From Bufo bufo (Eukaryota; Chordata; Amphibia; Anura; Bufonidae): a DNA stretch of 64,000 bases. This document shows, piece by piece, positions 10,639 to 21,711 of this stretch. The notes under the pieces were generated by a model. It was not told the DNA's origin, made no database searches, and saw only the letters and a list, made by a program, of their open reading frames with translations. The stretch is from NCBI RefSeq assembly GCF_905171765.1, contig NC_053391.1:155181565-155245564 (forward strand), given 5' to 3'. Every line of letters begins with the position of its first letter. The stretch's first letter is position 1. Made by a program: the position numbers and the translations under genes.

Positions 10639-12542
10639 CAACATAATCTGAGGTTTTTCTCCTGTGTAACAGGTGCGCATCCAAATACCTTTTTTAGTTT
10701 TTTGGCACATATACTTACAAATCCTATGCTACTGTACGTGTGACATACATTCAAGCATATATAACATTTAATATGAAGAAGGCAAACAGTAAGGTACAGG
10801 GAAGTGGCTGTGATGCTGATGGTACAAGCAGAGTCTTTGGCGCTGGGCGCGTTGAAACTGTGCCTGCTGCCAGAGCACAAGAAAAACAATCATCCACGAT
10901 ACCTAGCCTTATGTCCCAGTTTGCATGGCGGCACAGGACAACACTCTCGAAGTCAGACCAGTGCGACCAGGTGGTCGGTTGGATTGCAACAAATAATGCT
11001 TAGAGTCGGTTAAGCACCACCCTGTCTTCTACTAAGTCCAGTCTCAATTGCCAGGAGTCTTGTCAACACAATCCTTACCATGATCCTCCTTCCTCCCACC
11101 ATGGAGAATCCTGGCAAATAAGTGATCCCACACTCGCACTCGGATATTCTGAGGAGCTCTTTTCAGCACCATTCTCTCATTTGGGCCTCTCGACAAGCCC
11201 GCTTGAAGAGGAACGTGAGATCTTGTGCCCTGATTCTCAAACTCTTGAGCATCCACAGTCACAAGAAGATGATGGTGGGGAACAGCAATTAATGTTTTAC
11301 GAGGTGGATGATGATGATGAGACACAGTTGCCAATAAGTCAACGGCAATTAGTGTCTCAAGAGGTTGATGATGAGTATGAGACACAGTTGTCAATAATTG
11401 AGGTTGCTTACGTCAACAAGTCAGGAAGATGAACAAAGTGAGGAAGTGGAAGAAGAGGTGGTGGACGATGAAGTCACTGACCCAACCTGGGAAGGTGGCA
11501 AGCCGAGCGAGGGCAGCAGTACAGAGGGAAAGGGATCCACAGCACCGAAACAGGCTGGAAGAGGCAGTGGGGGGGCAAAAGGGAGAAGGCGGGCCACACC
11601 AAACAAGCCCACAACTGTTCCCCGGAGCACACCCTTGCGGAAATCTCCCTTGCCAAGAGGTAGGTGTTCCGCAGTCTGGCGCATTTTTGAGGAAAGTTCG
11701 GACGACAAAAGAAATGTAATTTCTAACCTGTCCCATACAAAAATGAGCAGGGGTGTGAACACTAGCAACCTCACCACCATCAGCATGATCCACCACATGG
11801 CATCAAAGCACCGTATAGGTGGGACAAACGCCTGGGTCCACAATCTGTGTCTGGGGTCACACTATTGTCTCCTCTTCACCTGTGTTGAGTGCTGGCCAAT
11901 CACCTGTCAAAGGTGCAGGCCCGGATGCCTCCCGCCCTGCACCTGGACCTTCTCAAGCACCTTTAGCGAACACATCCACTTACGTTTCCCAGCGCAGTGT
12001 CCAAATGTCCTTACCCCAGGAATTTGACCGCAAGCACAAATATCCAGCCACCCACCCACAGGCCATAGCACTTAATGTGCAACTTTCCAAATTACTGGCC
12101 CTGGAAATGTTGCCAATTAGTTTTGTGGACACTGAGACCTTCCGCAGCCTGATGTCTGCGGCCGTCCCTTGTTATGCAGTCCCAAGCCGCCACTATTTTT
12201 TACAGTGTGACGTGCCCCTTACACCAGCATGTGTCCCGTAGCATTAACCATGCCCTGACCAACGCAGTTACTGGGAAGGTCCACTTAATCACTGACACAT
12301 GGACAAGTGCTTGTGGCCAAGGATGCTACATTTCCCTGTCAGCACACTGGGAGAACGTTGTGGAGGCCAGGACCGAGTAGTAGCCTGGGATGGCACAGGT
12401 GCTACTGACGCCAAAGATTGCGGGCCATAATTCCATTAGGGTTTCCGCCACCATCTACGTTAGTGGCTCCAACACCCACTTCTCCTCCTCCGCCTCCTCC
12501 TTCACTTCCACCTCAGAATTATCCTCTTGCAGCACCAGTCAG
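10639..12542 (+). mobile_element. hAT-b: 5' portion of a divergent hAT element, cut by hAT-c
   Basis: Leader (10640-10772) plus transposase N-terminal half (10773-12380) and about 160 bp that still align in order with hAT-c after the DTWTS block. Reading stops at 12542 where the TAGGGATGAGCG terminus of hAT-c begins. No 3' half of this lineage is found after 24013, so either hAT-c's terminus replaced it or the rest was deleted. Confidence 0.7.
10773..12380 (+). pseudogene. hAT-b transposase, N-terminal half, decayed
   Basis: Start ATG at 10773 (MKKANSKVQG). Recognisable blocks in hAT order: the SDQCDQVVGWIA segment matching the PEQVQALVNWVAD block of hAT-c; acidic DDDETQ motif (about 11310) and DDEVTDPTW (about 11470); a degenerate BED finger (11660-11815, VWRIFEESSDDKRN to TSNLTTISMIHHMASKH) that has lost its Cys pair (SNLSHTK instead of CxxC); then KYPATHPQAIALNVQLSKLL, SFVDTETFRSLMSAAVP and LITDTWTSACGQGCYISLSA (12010-12380). 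At least three frames are used, so it is dead. It is clearly a different lineage from hAT-c and hAT-d at these blocks. Confidence 0.8.
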
Positions 12543-12617
12543 TAGGGATGAGCGAACCCGAACTGTATAGTTCAGGTTCGTACCGAATTTTGGGGTGTTC
12601 GTGACACGGACCCTAAC

Positions 12618-13265
12618 TGTCACGAGGGTGTCAAGAACCACGCCTGACTCCGTTATACCCGGGGTCAGGAAGTCGCAGCGATTGGCTGCGCGCTCTATGT
12701 AAGATAGGGCTGTTTCCTTATGGTAGCTTTCTGGGTTTGCTTTGCAACCCTTTTGGCTCACTCAGGGATACGTAGCTCTTTCTCCTCAGCTGTTCCTTGT
12801 CCAGCACTCCCAACCTCCTTATAGTCCCCTCTCACACTTCTCCGGTTGCCAGATATAGAGCTTCCTGCCTGGACATCTATTCCTACCCTCTGGAGCTGTG
12901 TTGCTGCGTTTTCTGGTTGTTGGTCCAGAACGCTACCCTCCGGATCCCTGTTGGACCTTTTTGGACTTCTGTGGTCGCCCACCTGGGTGTATGTGTTTGT
13001 CTGTATTGTCTGTCCTCTCCCTGGTGTTTCCCTCTTAGTGTCAGTGGTGCGGACTAGCGATCCCACCGGCCCGTTCACTATCTAGGGCTCATTGTAGGGA
13101 AATCCAGGGTTTAGGCACGTGATCGCCGCACGGGTGAGGAACCCGTCTAGGGATGTCAGGGCAGTCAGGTTCCAGCCGCAAGGTGAGTCAGGGGTCACCA
13201 CCTTTCCCTCTCCCTTGGGCAGGGCTTTCCGTTTTCCCTTCCTGTGCGTGACGCTGGTCATTACA
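12618..13265. mobile_element. Solo LTR (648 bp) with 5-bp TSD in hAT-c leader
   Basis: Starts TGTCACGAGGGTGTC, ends TGGTCATTACA, and is flanked by perfect CTAAC repeats (12613-12617 and 13266-13270). A lone TG...CA repeat with 5-bp TSD is what recombination between the LTRs of a Ty3-type or similar element leaves. It splits the 5' subterminal TTCGGG region of hAT-c. Short frames inside are not genes. Confidence 0.85.
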
Positions 13266-13270
13266 CTAAC

Positions 13271-13780
13271 CCGAACATTTAAGTAAAAGTCCGGGTTCGG
13301 GGTTCGTCGCTTTCTTGGTGCTTTTTGAAAGTCTGCAAAGCAGCCAATCAACAAGCGTCATTCTACTTGCCCTAAGAGGCCATCACAGCCATGACTACTA
13401 TTGGCATGGCTGTGATTGGCCAGTGCAGCATGTGACCCTGCCTCTATTTAAGCTGGAGTCACGTAGCGCCGCACGTCACTTTGCTCTGATCAGTGTAGGG
13501 ATAGGATGCAGCTGCTGCTGTTAGGGCCAGATTAGGCAGGGATTTACTCATCAAAAACACTTACTGAAGTGATCGATCTACAGCTGTGTATCATTCAACT
13601 TCTGCTAGTTAATTGCTCACTGTTTTTAGGCTGCCCAGAGCGTTTTTCTGGGGTGATCGCCGGCCATTTCGTGTCTTGTGGTGCGCCAGCACAAGCTGCC
13701 ACAAAGTCCATTTAACCATCAATAGTGTGTTTTTTTTTAAATATATCCTACATCAGGGGCTTGGCTGTGCTTGCTATTTT
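13271..13780 (+). other. hAT-c 5' leader shared with hAT-a
   Basis: Contains GGGGTTCG subterminal motifs, CCAATCAACAAGCGTCATTC, GTCACGTAGCGCCGCACGTC and GTAGGGATAGGATGCAGCTG; the same order is found on the minus strand in hAT-a (8700-8940). From about 13500 the two leaders diverge and different tandem repeats follow. A promoter is plausible here (TATTTAAGC near 13445) but unproven. Confidence 0.6.
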
Positions 13781-13787
13781 ATTGAGG

Positions 13788-14545
13788 GGTGAAATACAAT
13801 TGCCAAAATAGCATTACCCTAAATCTGGTGTTTCAGCTATGGCTAGCCAATTGTAATACTGTCTGCTGTCTGGCAAAGGATATATATTTTTTTGGGTTGA
13901 AATACAATTCCCAAATTAGCAATTACCTAAATCAGTGGTTTCTGTTGTAGCAGGCCAAGTGTAAATCTATCCATAAAAGGGTATATTACATTAAAGGTGC
14001 TGATAGGGTCATTCTCAATAACATCACACGCTACCGTGCATCTCCAAGTGTAATTCTGTCCGTAAAGGGATACCTGTCATCCATCCAGGGTCTAAATACT
14101 AGGCCTACAATTTATATTCAGCTAAATCCGAGGTTACTGCTGTGGCTGGTCAAGTTATTTAGTGTCCGTCAAAGCACAGTTTTTGTTCTGGGTTGAAATA
14201 CAATTCCCAAATATGCAATTCCCTAAATCTGTGGTTTCTGCTGTAGCAGGCCAAGTTTAAATCTATCCATAAAAGGGTATATTACATTGAAGGTGCTGAT
14301 AGGGTCATTCTCAATAACTTCACACGCTACCGTGCATCTCCAAGTGTAATTCTGTCCGTAAAGGGATACCTGTCATCCATCCAGGGCCTAAATACTAGGC
14401 CTACAATTTATATTCAGCTAAATCCGAGGTTACTGCTGTGGCTGGTCAAGTTATTTAGTATACGTCAAAGCACAGTTTTTGTTCTGGGTTGAAATACAAT
14501 TCCCAAATTAGCAATTCCCTAAATCAGTGGTTTCTGCTGTGCCTG
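13788..14545 (+). repeat. 296-bp tandem repeat in hAT-c 5' leader (~2.3 copies plus a degenerate copy)
   Basis: GAAATACAATTCCCAAAT starts at 13899, 14195 and 14491, exactly 296 bp apart; a partial, more diverged start is at 13788. Each unit carries TGTAGCAGGCCAAG, ATAAAAGGGTATATTACATT and CTAGGCCTACAATTTATATT. Lies directly upstream of the transposase ATG. Confidence 0.9.
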
Positions 14546-14655
14546 TATTAGTGTAATACGGTACCTAAATAGATAGCCAGATAGTGTTAGGTGCCTGTAA
14601 AAAAAGGCTTGAATTGGGCCAAATAATTTTTTTCTTATTGTGGTAAACGGTAACA

Positions 14656-16913
14656 ATGAGGAAAACATCTAGTAAGGGACGCGGACGTGGACATGGTCGT
14701 GGTGGTGTTAGTGGACCCTCTGGTGCTGGGAGAGGACGTGGCCGTTCTGCCACAGCCACACGTCCTAGTGTACCAACTACCTCAGGTCCCAGTAGACGCC
14801 AGAATTTACAGCGATATTTGGTGGGGCCAAATGACGTTCTAAGGATGGTAAGCCCTGAGCAGGTACAGGCATTAGTCAATTGGGTGGCCGACAGTGGATC
14901 CAGCACGTTCACATTATCTCCCACCCAGTCTTCTGCAGAAAGCGCACAGATGGCGCCTGAAAACCAAGCCCATCAGTCTGTCACATCACCCCCATGCATA
15001 TCAGGGAAACTGTCTGAGCCTCAAGTTATGCAGCAGTCTCTTATGCTGTTTGAAGACTCTGCTGGCAGGGTTTATCAAGGGCATCCACCTAGCCCTTCCC
15101 CAGCGGTGGAAGACATAGAATGCACTGAAGCACAACCACTTATGTTTCCTGATGATGAGGACATGGGAATACCACCTCAACACGTCTCTGATGATGATGA
15201 AACACAGGTGCCAACTGCTGCGTCTTTCTGCAGTGTGCAGACCGAACAGGAGGTCAGGGAGGAACACTGGGTGGAAGACGATGCAGGGGACGATGAGGTC
15301 CTAGACCCCACATGGAATGAAGGTCGTGCCACTGACTTTCAAAGTTCGGAGGAAGAGGCAGTAGTGAGACCGAGCCAACAGCGTAGCAAAAGAGGGAGCA
15401 GGGTGCAAAATCAGAACACCCGCCTGCTACTGGCCACCACCACCTGAGACCGAGCACCCCAAAGGCAGCTTCAAGGAGCTCCCTGGCGTGGCAGTTCTTC
15501 AAACAATGTGCTGACGACAAGACCCGAGTGGTTTGCACGCTGTGCCATCAGAGCCTGAAGCGAGGCATTAACGTTCTGAACCTTAGCACAACCTGCATGA
15601 CCAGGCATCTGCATGCAAAGCATGAACTGCAGTGGAGTAAACACCTTAAAAACAAGGAACTCACTCAGGCTCCCCCTGCTACCTCTTCTGCTGCTCCCTC
15701 GGCCTCTTCCTCCGCCTCTGGAGGAACGTTGGCACCTGCCGCCCACCAACACCTCCGTCACCAAGCATCTCCACCATGTCACACGGCAGTGTTCAGCTCT
15801 CCATCTCACAAACATTTGAGAGAAAGCGTAAATTCCCACCTAGCCACCCTCGATCCCTGGCCCTGAATGCCAGCATTTCTAAACTACTGGCCTATGAAAT
15901 GCTGTCATTCAGGCTGGTGGACACAGACAGCTTCAAACAGCTCATGTCGCTTGCTGTCCCACAGTATGTTGTTCCCAGCCGCCACTACTTCTCCAAAAGA
16001 GCCGTGCCTTCCCTGCACAACCAAGTATCCGATAAAATCAAGTGTGCACTGTGCAACGCCATCTGTGGCAAGGTTCCACCTAACCACAGATACGTGGACC
16101 AGTAAGCACGGCCAGGGACGCTATATCTCCCTAACTGCACACTGGGTAAATGTAGTGGCGGCTGGGCCCCAGGCGGAGAGCTCTTTGGCGCACGTCCTTA
16201 CGCCGCCAAGGATTGCAGGGCAACATTCTTTGCCTCCTGTAGCCTCCTCCTCCTACTCCGCTTCCTCCTCCTCTTCTTCCACCTGCTCATCCAGTCAGCC
16301 ACACACCAAACCACCAACTTCAGCACAGCCCGGGGTAAACGTCAGCAGGCCATTCTGAAACTCATATGTTTGGGGGACAGGCCCCACACCGCGCAGGAGT
16401 TGTGGCGGGGTATTGAACAACAGACCGACGAGTGGTTGCTGCCGGTGAGCCTCAAGCCCCGCCTGGTGGTGTGCGATAATGGACGCAGCTCTGGGACTAG
16501 CCGATTTGACGCACATCCCTTGCCTGGTGCATGTGCTGAATTTGGTGGGGCAGAAGTTCATTCACAACTACCCCGACATGTCAGAGCTGCTGCATAAAGT
16601 GCGGGCCGTCTGTGCGCGCTTTCGGCGTTCATATCCTGCCGCTGCTCGCCTGTCTGCGCTACAGCGTAACTTCGGCCTTCCCGCTCACCGCCTCATATGC
16701 GACGTGCCCACCAGGTGGAACTCCACCTTGCACATGCTGGACAGACTGTGCGAGCAGCAGCAGGCCATAGTGGAGTTTCAGCTGCAGCACGCACGGGTCA
16801 GTCGCACTGCGGAACAGCACCACTTCACCACCAATGACTGGGTCTCCATGCGAGACCTGTGTGCCCTGTTGCGCTGTTTCGAGTACTCCACCAACATGGC
16901 CAGTGGCGATGAC
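14656..16913 (+). pseudogene. hAT-c transposase, segment 1 (N terminus, BED finger, first catalytic block, RWNST block)
   Basis: Start ATG 14656 (MRKTSSKGRGRGHGRGG, basic RG-rich tail), then RRQNLQRYLVGPNDVLRMV, acidic HVSDDDETQ and DDEVLDPTW; stop TGA at 15445 caused by a shift shortly before. BED zinc finger about 15486-15625 in the next frame: WQFFKQCADDKTRVVCTLC ... MTRHLHAKH with both Cys and both His present. Then KFPPSHPRSLALNASISKLL and LVDTDSFKQLM (15810-15945), a shift near 16075, HLTTDTWTSKHGQGRYISL with the catalytic-type Asp, Ser-rich linker, LVVCDNGR (16466), a further shift, LTHIPCLVHVLNLVGQKFI and the hAT hallmark DVPTRWNSTLHMLDRL (about 16700-16750). At least five frameshifts; interrupted at 16913 by a MITE. 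Confidence 0.9.
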
Positions 16914-18606
16914 CAGGGCCGTCTTTACCAAGGGGCAAAAGGGGCAGCTGCCCCGGGCCCAGTTGCTCCTGGGGGGCCCAAGGCAGCTGCCTCTTGAGCC
17001 CTGCTAGCCACTGCCCCGGGTGTCAAGCTGTCAGCTACACAGGGGTGCTGCCGTGCCTGCCTGCACTGAGTCCAGGCATCATGATCGTACTGTGTTAAAG
17101 TTGTGTGTGATCACTTCAGGACCTTAATGACATCATCACCATGTGACCAGTAACCTAGCAATTACTGGTCACATGGCTATGAGGTCATCACAGGTCCTAC
17201 CAGGAGTGTTGCTGTGGAGCTTTTTTGTGTGAACATTACATCAGAAAAAGGTGACAGGGGCTGTTATGTTAATATACTGTAAACTACTGTATAGTGGTGG
17301 GCTGTATACTGTGGGGGGCCTGTATATTGTGTGGGGGCCTGTATATTGTGTGGTGGCCTGTATATTGTGTGGGGGCCTGTATATTGTGTGGGGGCCTGTA
17401 TACTGTGGGGGGCCTGTATACTGTGTGGTGGGCTGTATACTGTGTGGTGGGCTGTATACTGTGTGGTGGGCTGTATATTGTGTGGGGGCCTGTATACTGT
17501 GGGGGGGGGCTGTATACTGTGTGGGGGCCTGTATATTGTGGGGGCCTGTATACTGTGGGGGGGGGGCTGTATACTGTGTGGTGGGCTGTATACTGTGTGG
17601 GACTGTATACTGTGTGGGGGCCTGTATACTGTGGGGGGGGGCTGTATACTGTGTGGTGGGCTGTATACTGTGTGGGGGGCAGTATACTGTGTGGGAGCCT
17701 GTATACTGTGTGGGGGCCTGTATAGTGTGGGGGGGCCTGTATAGTGTGGGGGGCTATACTGCTGTACTGTATACTGTGGGGGTCTGTATACTGTGGGTGC
17801 GGTATAGTGTGGAGTGCTATACTGCTGTACTGTATAGTGTGGGGGGCTGTATCGTGTATAGTTTGGGGTGCTGTATACAGTGAGGTGTTGTATACTGTGA
17901 GGTGCTGTATACTGTGGGCTGCTATACTGCTCTACTATATACTGTGGGGTACTGTATAGTGTGGGGTGCTATACTGCTCTACTATATACTGTGGGGTACT
18001 GTATAGTGTGGGGTGCTATACTGCTCTACAATATACTGTGGGGTACTGTATAGTGTGGGGTGCTAAACTGCATACTGTGTGGTGCTGTATACTATAGGGT
18101 GCTATACTGCATACTGTGGGTTGCTGTATACTATAGAGTGCTATACTGTATACTGTGGGTTGCTGTATACTATAGGGTGCTATACTGCATACTGTGGGTT
18201 GCTGTATACTATAGGGTGCTATACTGTATACTGTGGGTTGCTGTATACTATAGGGTGCTATACTGCATACTGTGGGTTGCTGTATACTATAGGGTGCTAT
18301 ACTGCATACTGTGGGGTGCTGGGGTGCACTGTAACACTAGGGTGAGCCGAGCCCTGGTCTCTTTCCTGCAGAGCGGTGCCCACTTCCAGCCTGAGCCCAG
18401 CTGCCCAGAGCACTGATCCTGAGCCGCTGGAGTCTTCAGAACTGGAAGTATTTACAGTCATTCACTGGACTCTACCAGATGTGTGGATTTTTTTTGTGTG
18501 TGTTGTGGTGGAGGGCGTGATTGCCTGCTAAGGTGTGTGAAGGCAGGATCCAGGGGGCCCAAGTAAATTTTTGCCCATGGTCCAATCAATATTAAAGACG
18601 GCCCTG
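16914..18606. mobile_element. Non-autonomous hAT-type element carrying a minisatellite
   Basis: Inverted ends CAGGGCCGTCTTTA (16914) and TAAAGACGGCCCTG (to 18606), with further imperfect pairing (GGGGCAAAA against TTTTTGCCC). It interrupts the transposase between the GDD of NMASGDD and DAVISV; the uninterrupted homologue in hAT-d (about 32205) shows the join. Flanks GCGATGAC and GTGTTGAC agree in 6 of 8 positions, fitting a decayed 8-bp hAT TSD. CAGGG ends are typical of hAT MITEs. No ORF of its own. Confidence 0.85.
17270..18325. repeat. ~19-bp minisatellite, with a 39-bp second-order repeat at its right end
   Basis: Left part: variants of CTGTATACTGTGTGGGGGC repeated about 40 times. Right part (about 18075-18325): six regular copies of a 39-bp pair of monomers around GCATACTGTGGGTTGCTG and TATACTATAGGGTGC. 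Entirely inside the MITE at 16914-18606. All three frames are open for long stretches because the monomer lacks stops; the Cys/Gly/Tyr-rich translations are artefacts. Confidence 0.93.
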
Positions 18607-19016
18607 GTGTTGACGCCGTTATCAGCGTTACAATACCACTTCTATGTCTCCTTGAGAAAACACTTAGGGCGATAATGGAAGAGGAGGTGGCCCAGGAGGA
18701 GGAGGAGGAGGAAGAGGGGTAATTTTTAGCACTTTCAGGCCAGTCTCTTAGAAGTGACTCAGAGGGAGGTTTTTTGCAACAGCAGAGGCCAGGTACAAAT
18801 GTGGCCAGACAGGGCCCACTACTGGAGGACGAGGAGGATGAGGATGAGGAGGAGGTGGAGGAGGAGGATGAAGCATGTTCACAGCGGGGTGGCACCCAAA
18901 GCAGCTCGGGCCCATCACTGGTGCGTGGCTGGGGGGAAACGCAGGACGATGACGATACGCCTCCCACAGAGGACAGCTTGTCCTTACCTCTGGGCAGCCT
19001 GGCACACATGAGCGAC
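18607..19016 (+). pseudogene. hAT-c transposase, segment 2 (acidic insertion)
   Basis: Continues the frame of segment 1 after the MITE: the ISVTIPL / LEKTLRAIMEEEVAQEE block, a stop near 18720, then an extreme Asp/Glu run (18820-18880) and DDTPPTEDSLSLPLGSLAHM. Homologous to hAT-d 32205-32610. This acidic, low-complexity insertion inside the RNase H-like domain is shared by all copies here. Ends at ATGAGCGAC (19016) where the foldback element begins. Confidence 0.85.
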
Positions 19017-19018
19017 TA

Positions 19019-21711
19019 CAGTAGGTGAACCCGATTTTGTGTCAATCTCGCCGTATTTCTCGGCGAGATTGAGCACATACGAGCCCCATCGCGGGAGCCA
19101 GCGCCGAGCTGGCTTGCCGCGATGGAGAGCAAGCGCGTCATAGAAGAGGCGGGAGATCCGACTTGGATTCCCGCCAATTCTACACGTGTGCGGCGTTTGT
19201 TATGAATCCTGAGGGGGAAGTCCCCGCCGGATTTTAAATAAAAATCCGGCCTGGGTCCCGCCCTCAGGAGCATACCGGGCCCTTAGGTCTGTTATGGGTT
19301 GTAAGGAGAGCCCCCCCTACGCCGAAAAAAACGGCGTAGGGGGTCCCCCTACAATCCATACCAGACCCGTATCCAAAGCACGCTACCCGGCCAGCCAGGA
19401 AGGGAGTGGGGACGAGCGAGCGCCCCCCCCCCCTCCTGAGCCGTACCAGGTTGCATGCCCTCAACATGGGGGGTTGGGTGCTCTGGGGCAGGGGGCGCAC
19501 TGCGGCCCCCCCACCTCAGAGCACCCTGTCCCCATGTTGATGAGGACAGGGCGCCTTCCCGACAACCCTGGCCGTTGGTTGTCGGGGTATGCGGGCGGGA
19601 GGCTTAACGGAATCTGGGAGCCCCCTTTAATAAGGGGGGCCCCCAGATACCGGCCCCCCACCCTAAGTGAATGAGTATGGGGTACATCGTACCCCTACCC
19701 ATTCACCTGCAAGAAAAGTGGTAAAAACACAAATAAACCACACAGTGTATTAAAATATTTTATTTTTCTGCTCCGGAGGCCGCCCCCTGTCTTCTTTATT
19801 AGCTCTTTTACCAGGGGGGGCTCTTCTTCTTCCGATATCCCGACGGGTCTTCTCCGCTATCCGGGGGGGGTCTTCTCAACTCTCCGGGGTTCTCCTTCTG
19901 TCTTCTCCTTCTGTCTTGTTGTCTCCTTCTGTCTTCTGTCTCCGGGGGGGGCTCTTCTTCTTCCGATATCCCGACGGGTCTTCTCCGCTATCCGGGGGGG
20001 TCTTCTCAACTCTCCGGGGTTCTCCTTCTGTCTTCTCCTTCTGTCTTGTTGTCTCCTTCTGTCTTCTGTCTCCGGGGGGGGCTCTTCTTCTTCCGATATC
20101 CCGACGGGTCTTCTCCGCTATCCGGGGGGGTCTTCTCAACTCTTCGGGGTTCTCCTTCTGTCTTCTCCTTCTGTTCTTCTTCTGTCTTCTCCTTCCTTCT
20201 TGTTGTCTCGGCGCACCCCGATTCTTCTCTCTGTTGTTGACTCGGCGCACCCCGGTTCTTCATCTCGCGAGAAGAGAAGAATCGGGGTGCGCCGAGTCTC
20301 GCGAGACGAAGAACCGGGGTGCGCCGAGTCAACAACAGAGAGAAGAATCGGGGTGCGCCGAGTCTCGCGAGACGAAGAACCGGGGTGCGCCGAGACAACA
20401 AGAAGGAAGGAGAAGACAGAAGAAGAACAGAAGGAGAAGACAGAAGGAGAACCCCGAAGAGTTGAGAAGACCCCCCCGGATAGCGGAGAAGACCCGTCGG
20501 GATATCGGAAGAAGAAGAGCCCCCCCCGGAGACAGAAGACAGAAGGAGACAACAAGACAGAAGGAGAAGACAGAAGGAGAACCCCGGAGAGTTGAGAAGA
20601 CCCCCCCGGATAGCGGAGAAGACCCGTCGGGATATCGGAAGAAGAAGAGCCCCCCCCCGGAGACAGAAGACAGAAGGAGACAACAAGACAGAAGGAGAAG
20701 ACAGAAGGAGAACCCCGGAGAGTTGAGAAGACCCCCCCGGATAGCGGAGAAGACCCGTCGGGATATCGGAAGAAGAAGAGCCCCCCCCGGAGACAGAAGA
20801 CAGAAGGAGACAACAAGACAGAAGGAGAAGACAGAAGGAGAACCCCGGAGAGTTGAGAAGACCCCCCCCGGATAGCGGAGAAGACCCGTCGGGATATCGG
20901 AAGAAGAAGAGCCCCCCCTGGTAAAAGAGCTAATAAAGAAGACAGGGGGCGGCCTCCGGAGCAGAAAAATAAAATATTTTAATACACTGTGTGGTTTATT
21001 TGTGTTTTTACCACTTTTCTTGCAGGTGAATGGGTAGGGGTACGATGTACCCCATACTCATTCACTTAGGGTGGGGGGCCGGTATCTGGGGGCCCCCCTT
21101 ATTAAAGGGGGCTCCCAGATTCCGTTAAGCCTCCCGCCCGCATACCCCGACAACCAACGGCCAGGGTTGTCGGGAAGGGGCCCTGTCCTCATCAACATGG
21201 GGACAGGGTGCTCTGAGGTGGGGGGGCCGCAGTGCGCCCCCTGCCCCAGAGCACCCAACCCCCCATGTTGAGGGCATGCAGCCTGGTACGGCTCAGGAGG
21301 GGGGGGGGGGCGCTCGCTCGTCCCCACTCCCTTCCTGGCTGGCCGGGTAGCGTGCTTTGGATACGGGTCTGGTATGGATTGTAGGGGGACCCCCTACGCC
21401 GTTTTTTTCGGCGTAGGGGGGGCTCTCCTTACAACCCATAACAGACCTAAGGGCCCGGTATGCTCCTGAGGGCGGGACCCAGGCCGGATTTTTATTTAAA
21501 ATCCGGCGGGGACTTCCCCCTCAGGATTCATAACAAACGCCGCACACGTGTAGAATTGGCGGGAATCCAAGTCGGATCTCCCGCCTCTTCTATGACGCGC
21601 TTGCTGGGATGTGCTGTCGCTATCCCAGTGAGTGCGAGATCTCGGCACCACGTCGCCGAGTATCAGCGCGACGCTGTCGTGCTGAAAACACAATGTCACA
21701 AACACCTACTG
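19019..21711. mobile_element. 2.7-kb foldback (palindromic) transposon with ~1.1-kb arms
   Basis: Outer ends CAGTAGGTG (19019) and CACCTACTG (to 21711). Each side has TA outside; the uninterrupted homologue in hAT-d (GCGATTACATGCTGCAG) has one TA, so the TSD is TA, as in Tc1/mariner-like insertions (other TA inserters cannot be excluded). Arms pair from about 19135 to 20260 and 20380 to 21605 around a centre near 20367: for example GTTATGGGTT at 19291 pairs with AACCCATAAC ending 21442. The outermost ~110 bp of the two arms differ apart from the tips. Arms contain 130-bp tandem units. No transposase. Long frames in the arms are symmetrical artefacts. Confidence 0.9.
19815..20935. repeat. 130-bp tandem units in opposite orientation on the two foldback arms
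   Basis: Left arm: CCGATATCCCGACGGGTC at 19832, 19963 and 20093 (130-131 bp steps). Right arm: the reverse complement GACCCGTCGGGATATCGG recurs about four times up to 20910. Between them (20205-20400) sits a set of short inverted units with GGGGTGCGCCGAGTC and TCTCGCGAGA, which is self-complementary at the centre. Copy number differs between arms (three versus four). Confidence 0.88.

Noticed and set aside
17251..18416. Cys/Gly/Tyr-rich ORFs resembling a metallothionein or keratin-associated protein
   Set aside because: All three frames of the minisatellite are open and give similar low-complexity peptides.
18458..19028. Ser- or Pro-rich minus-strand ORFs near the acidic region
   Set aside because: Complement of the GAG/GAT-rich acidic insertion of hAT-c; low complexity.
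19916..20875. 319-codon Arg/Glu/Lys-rich ORF in the foldback element
   Set aside because: It crosses the palindrome centre and has mirror-image partners on the other strand; product of 130-bp repeats.
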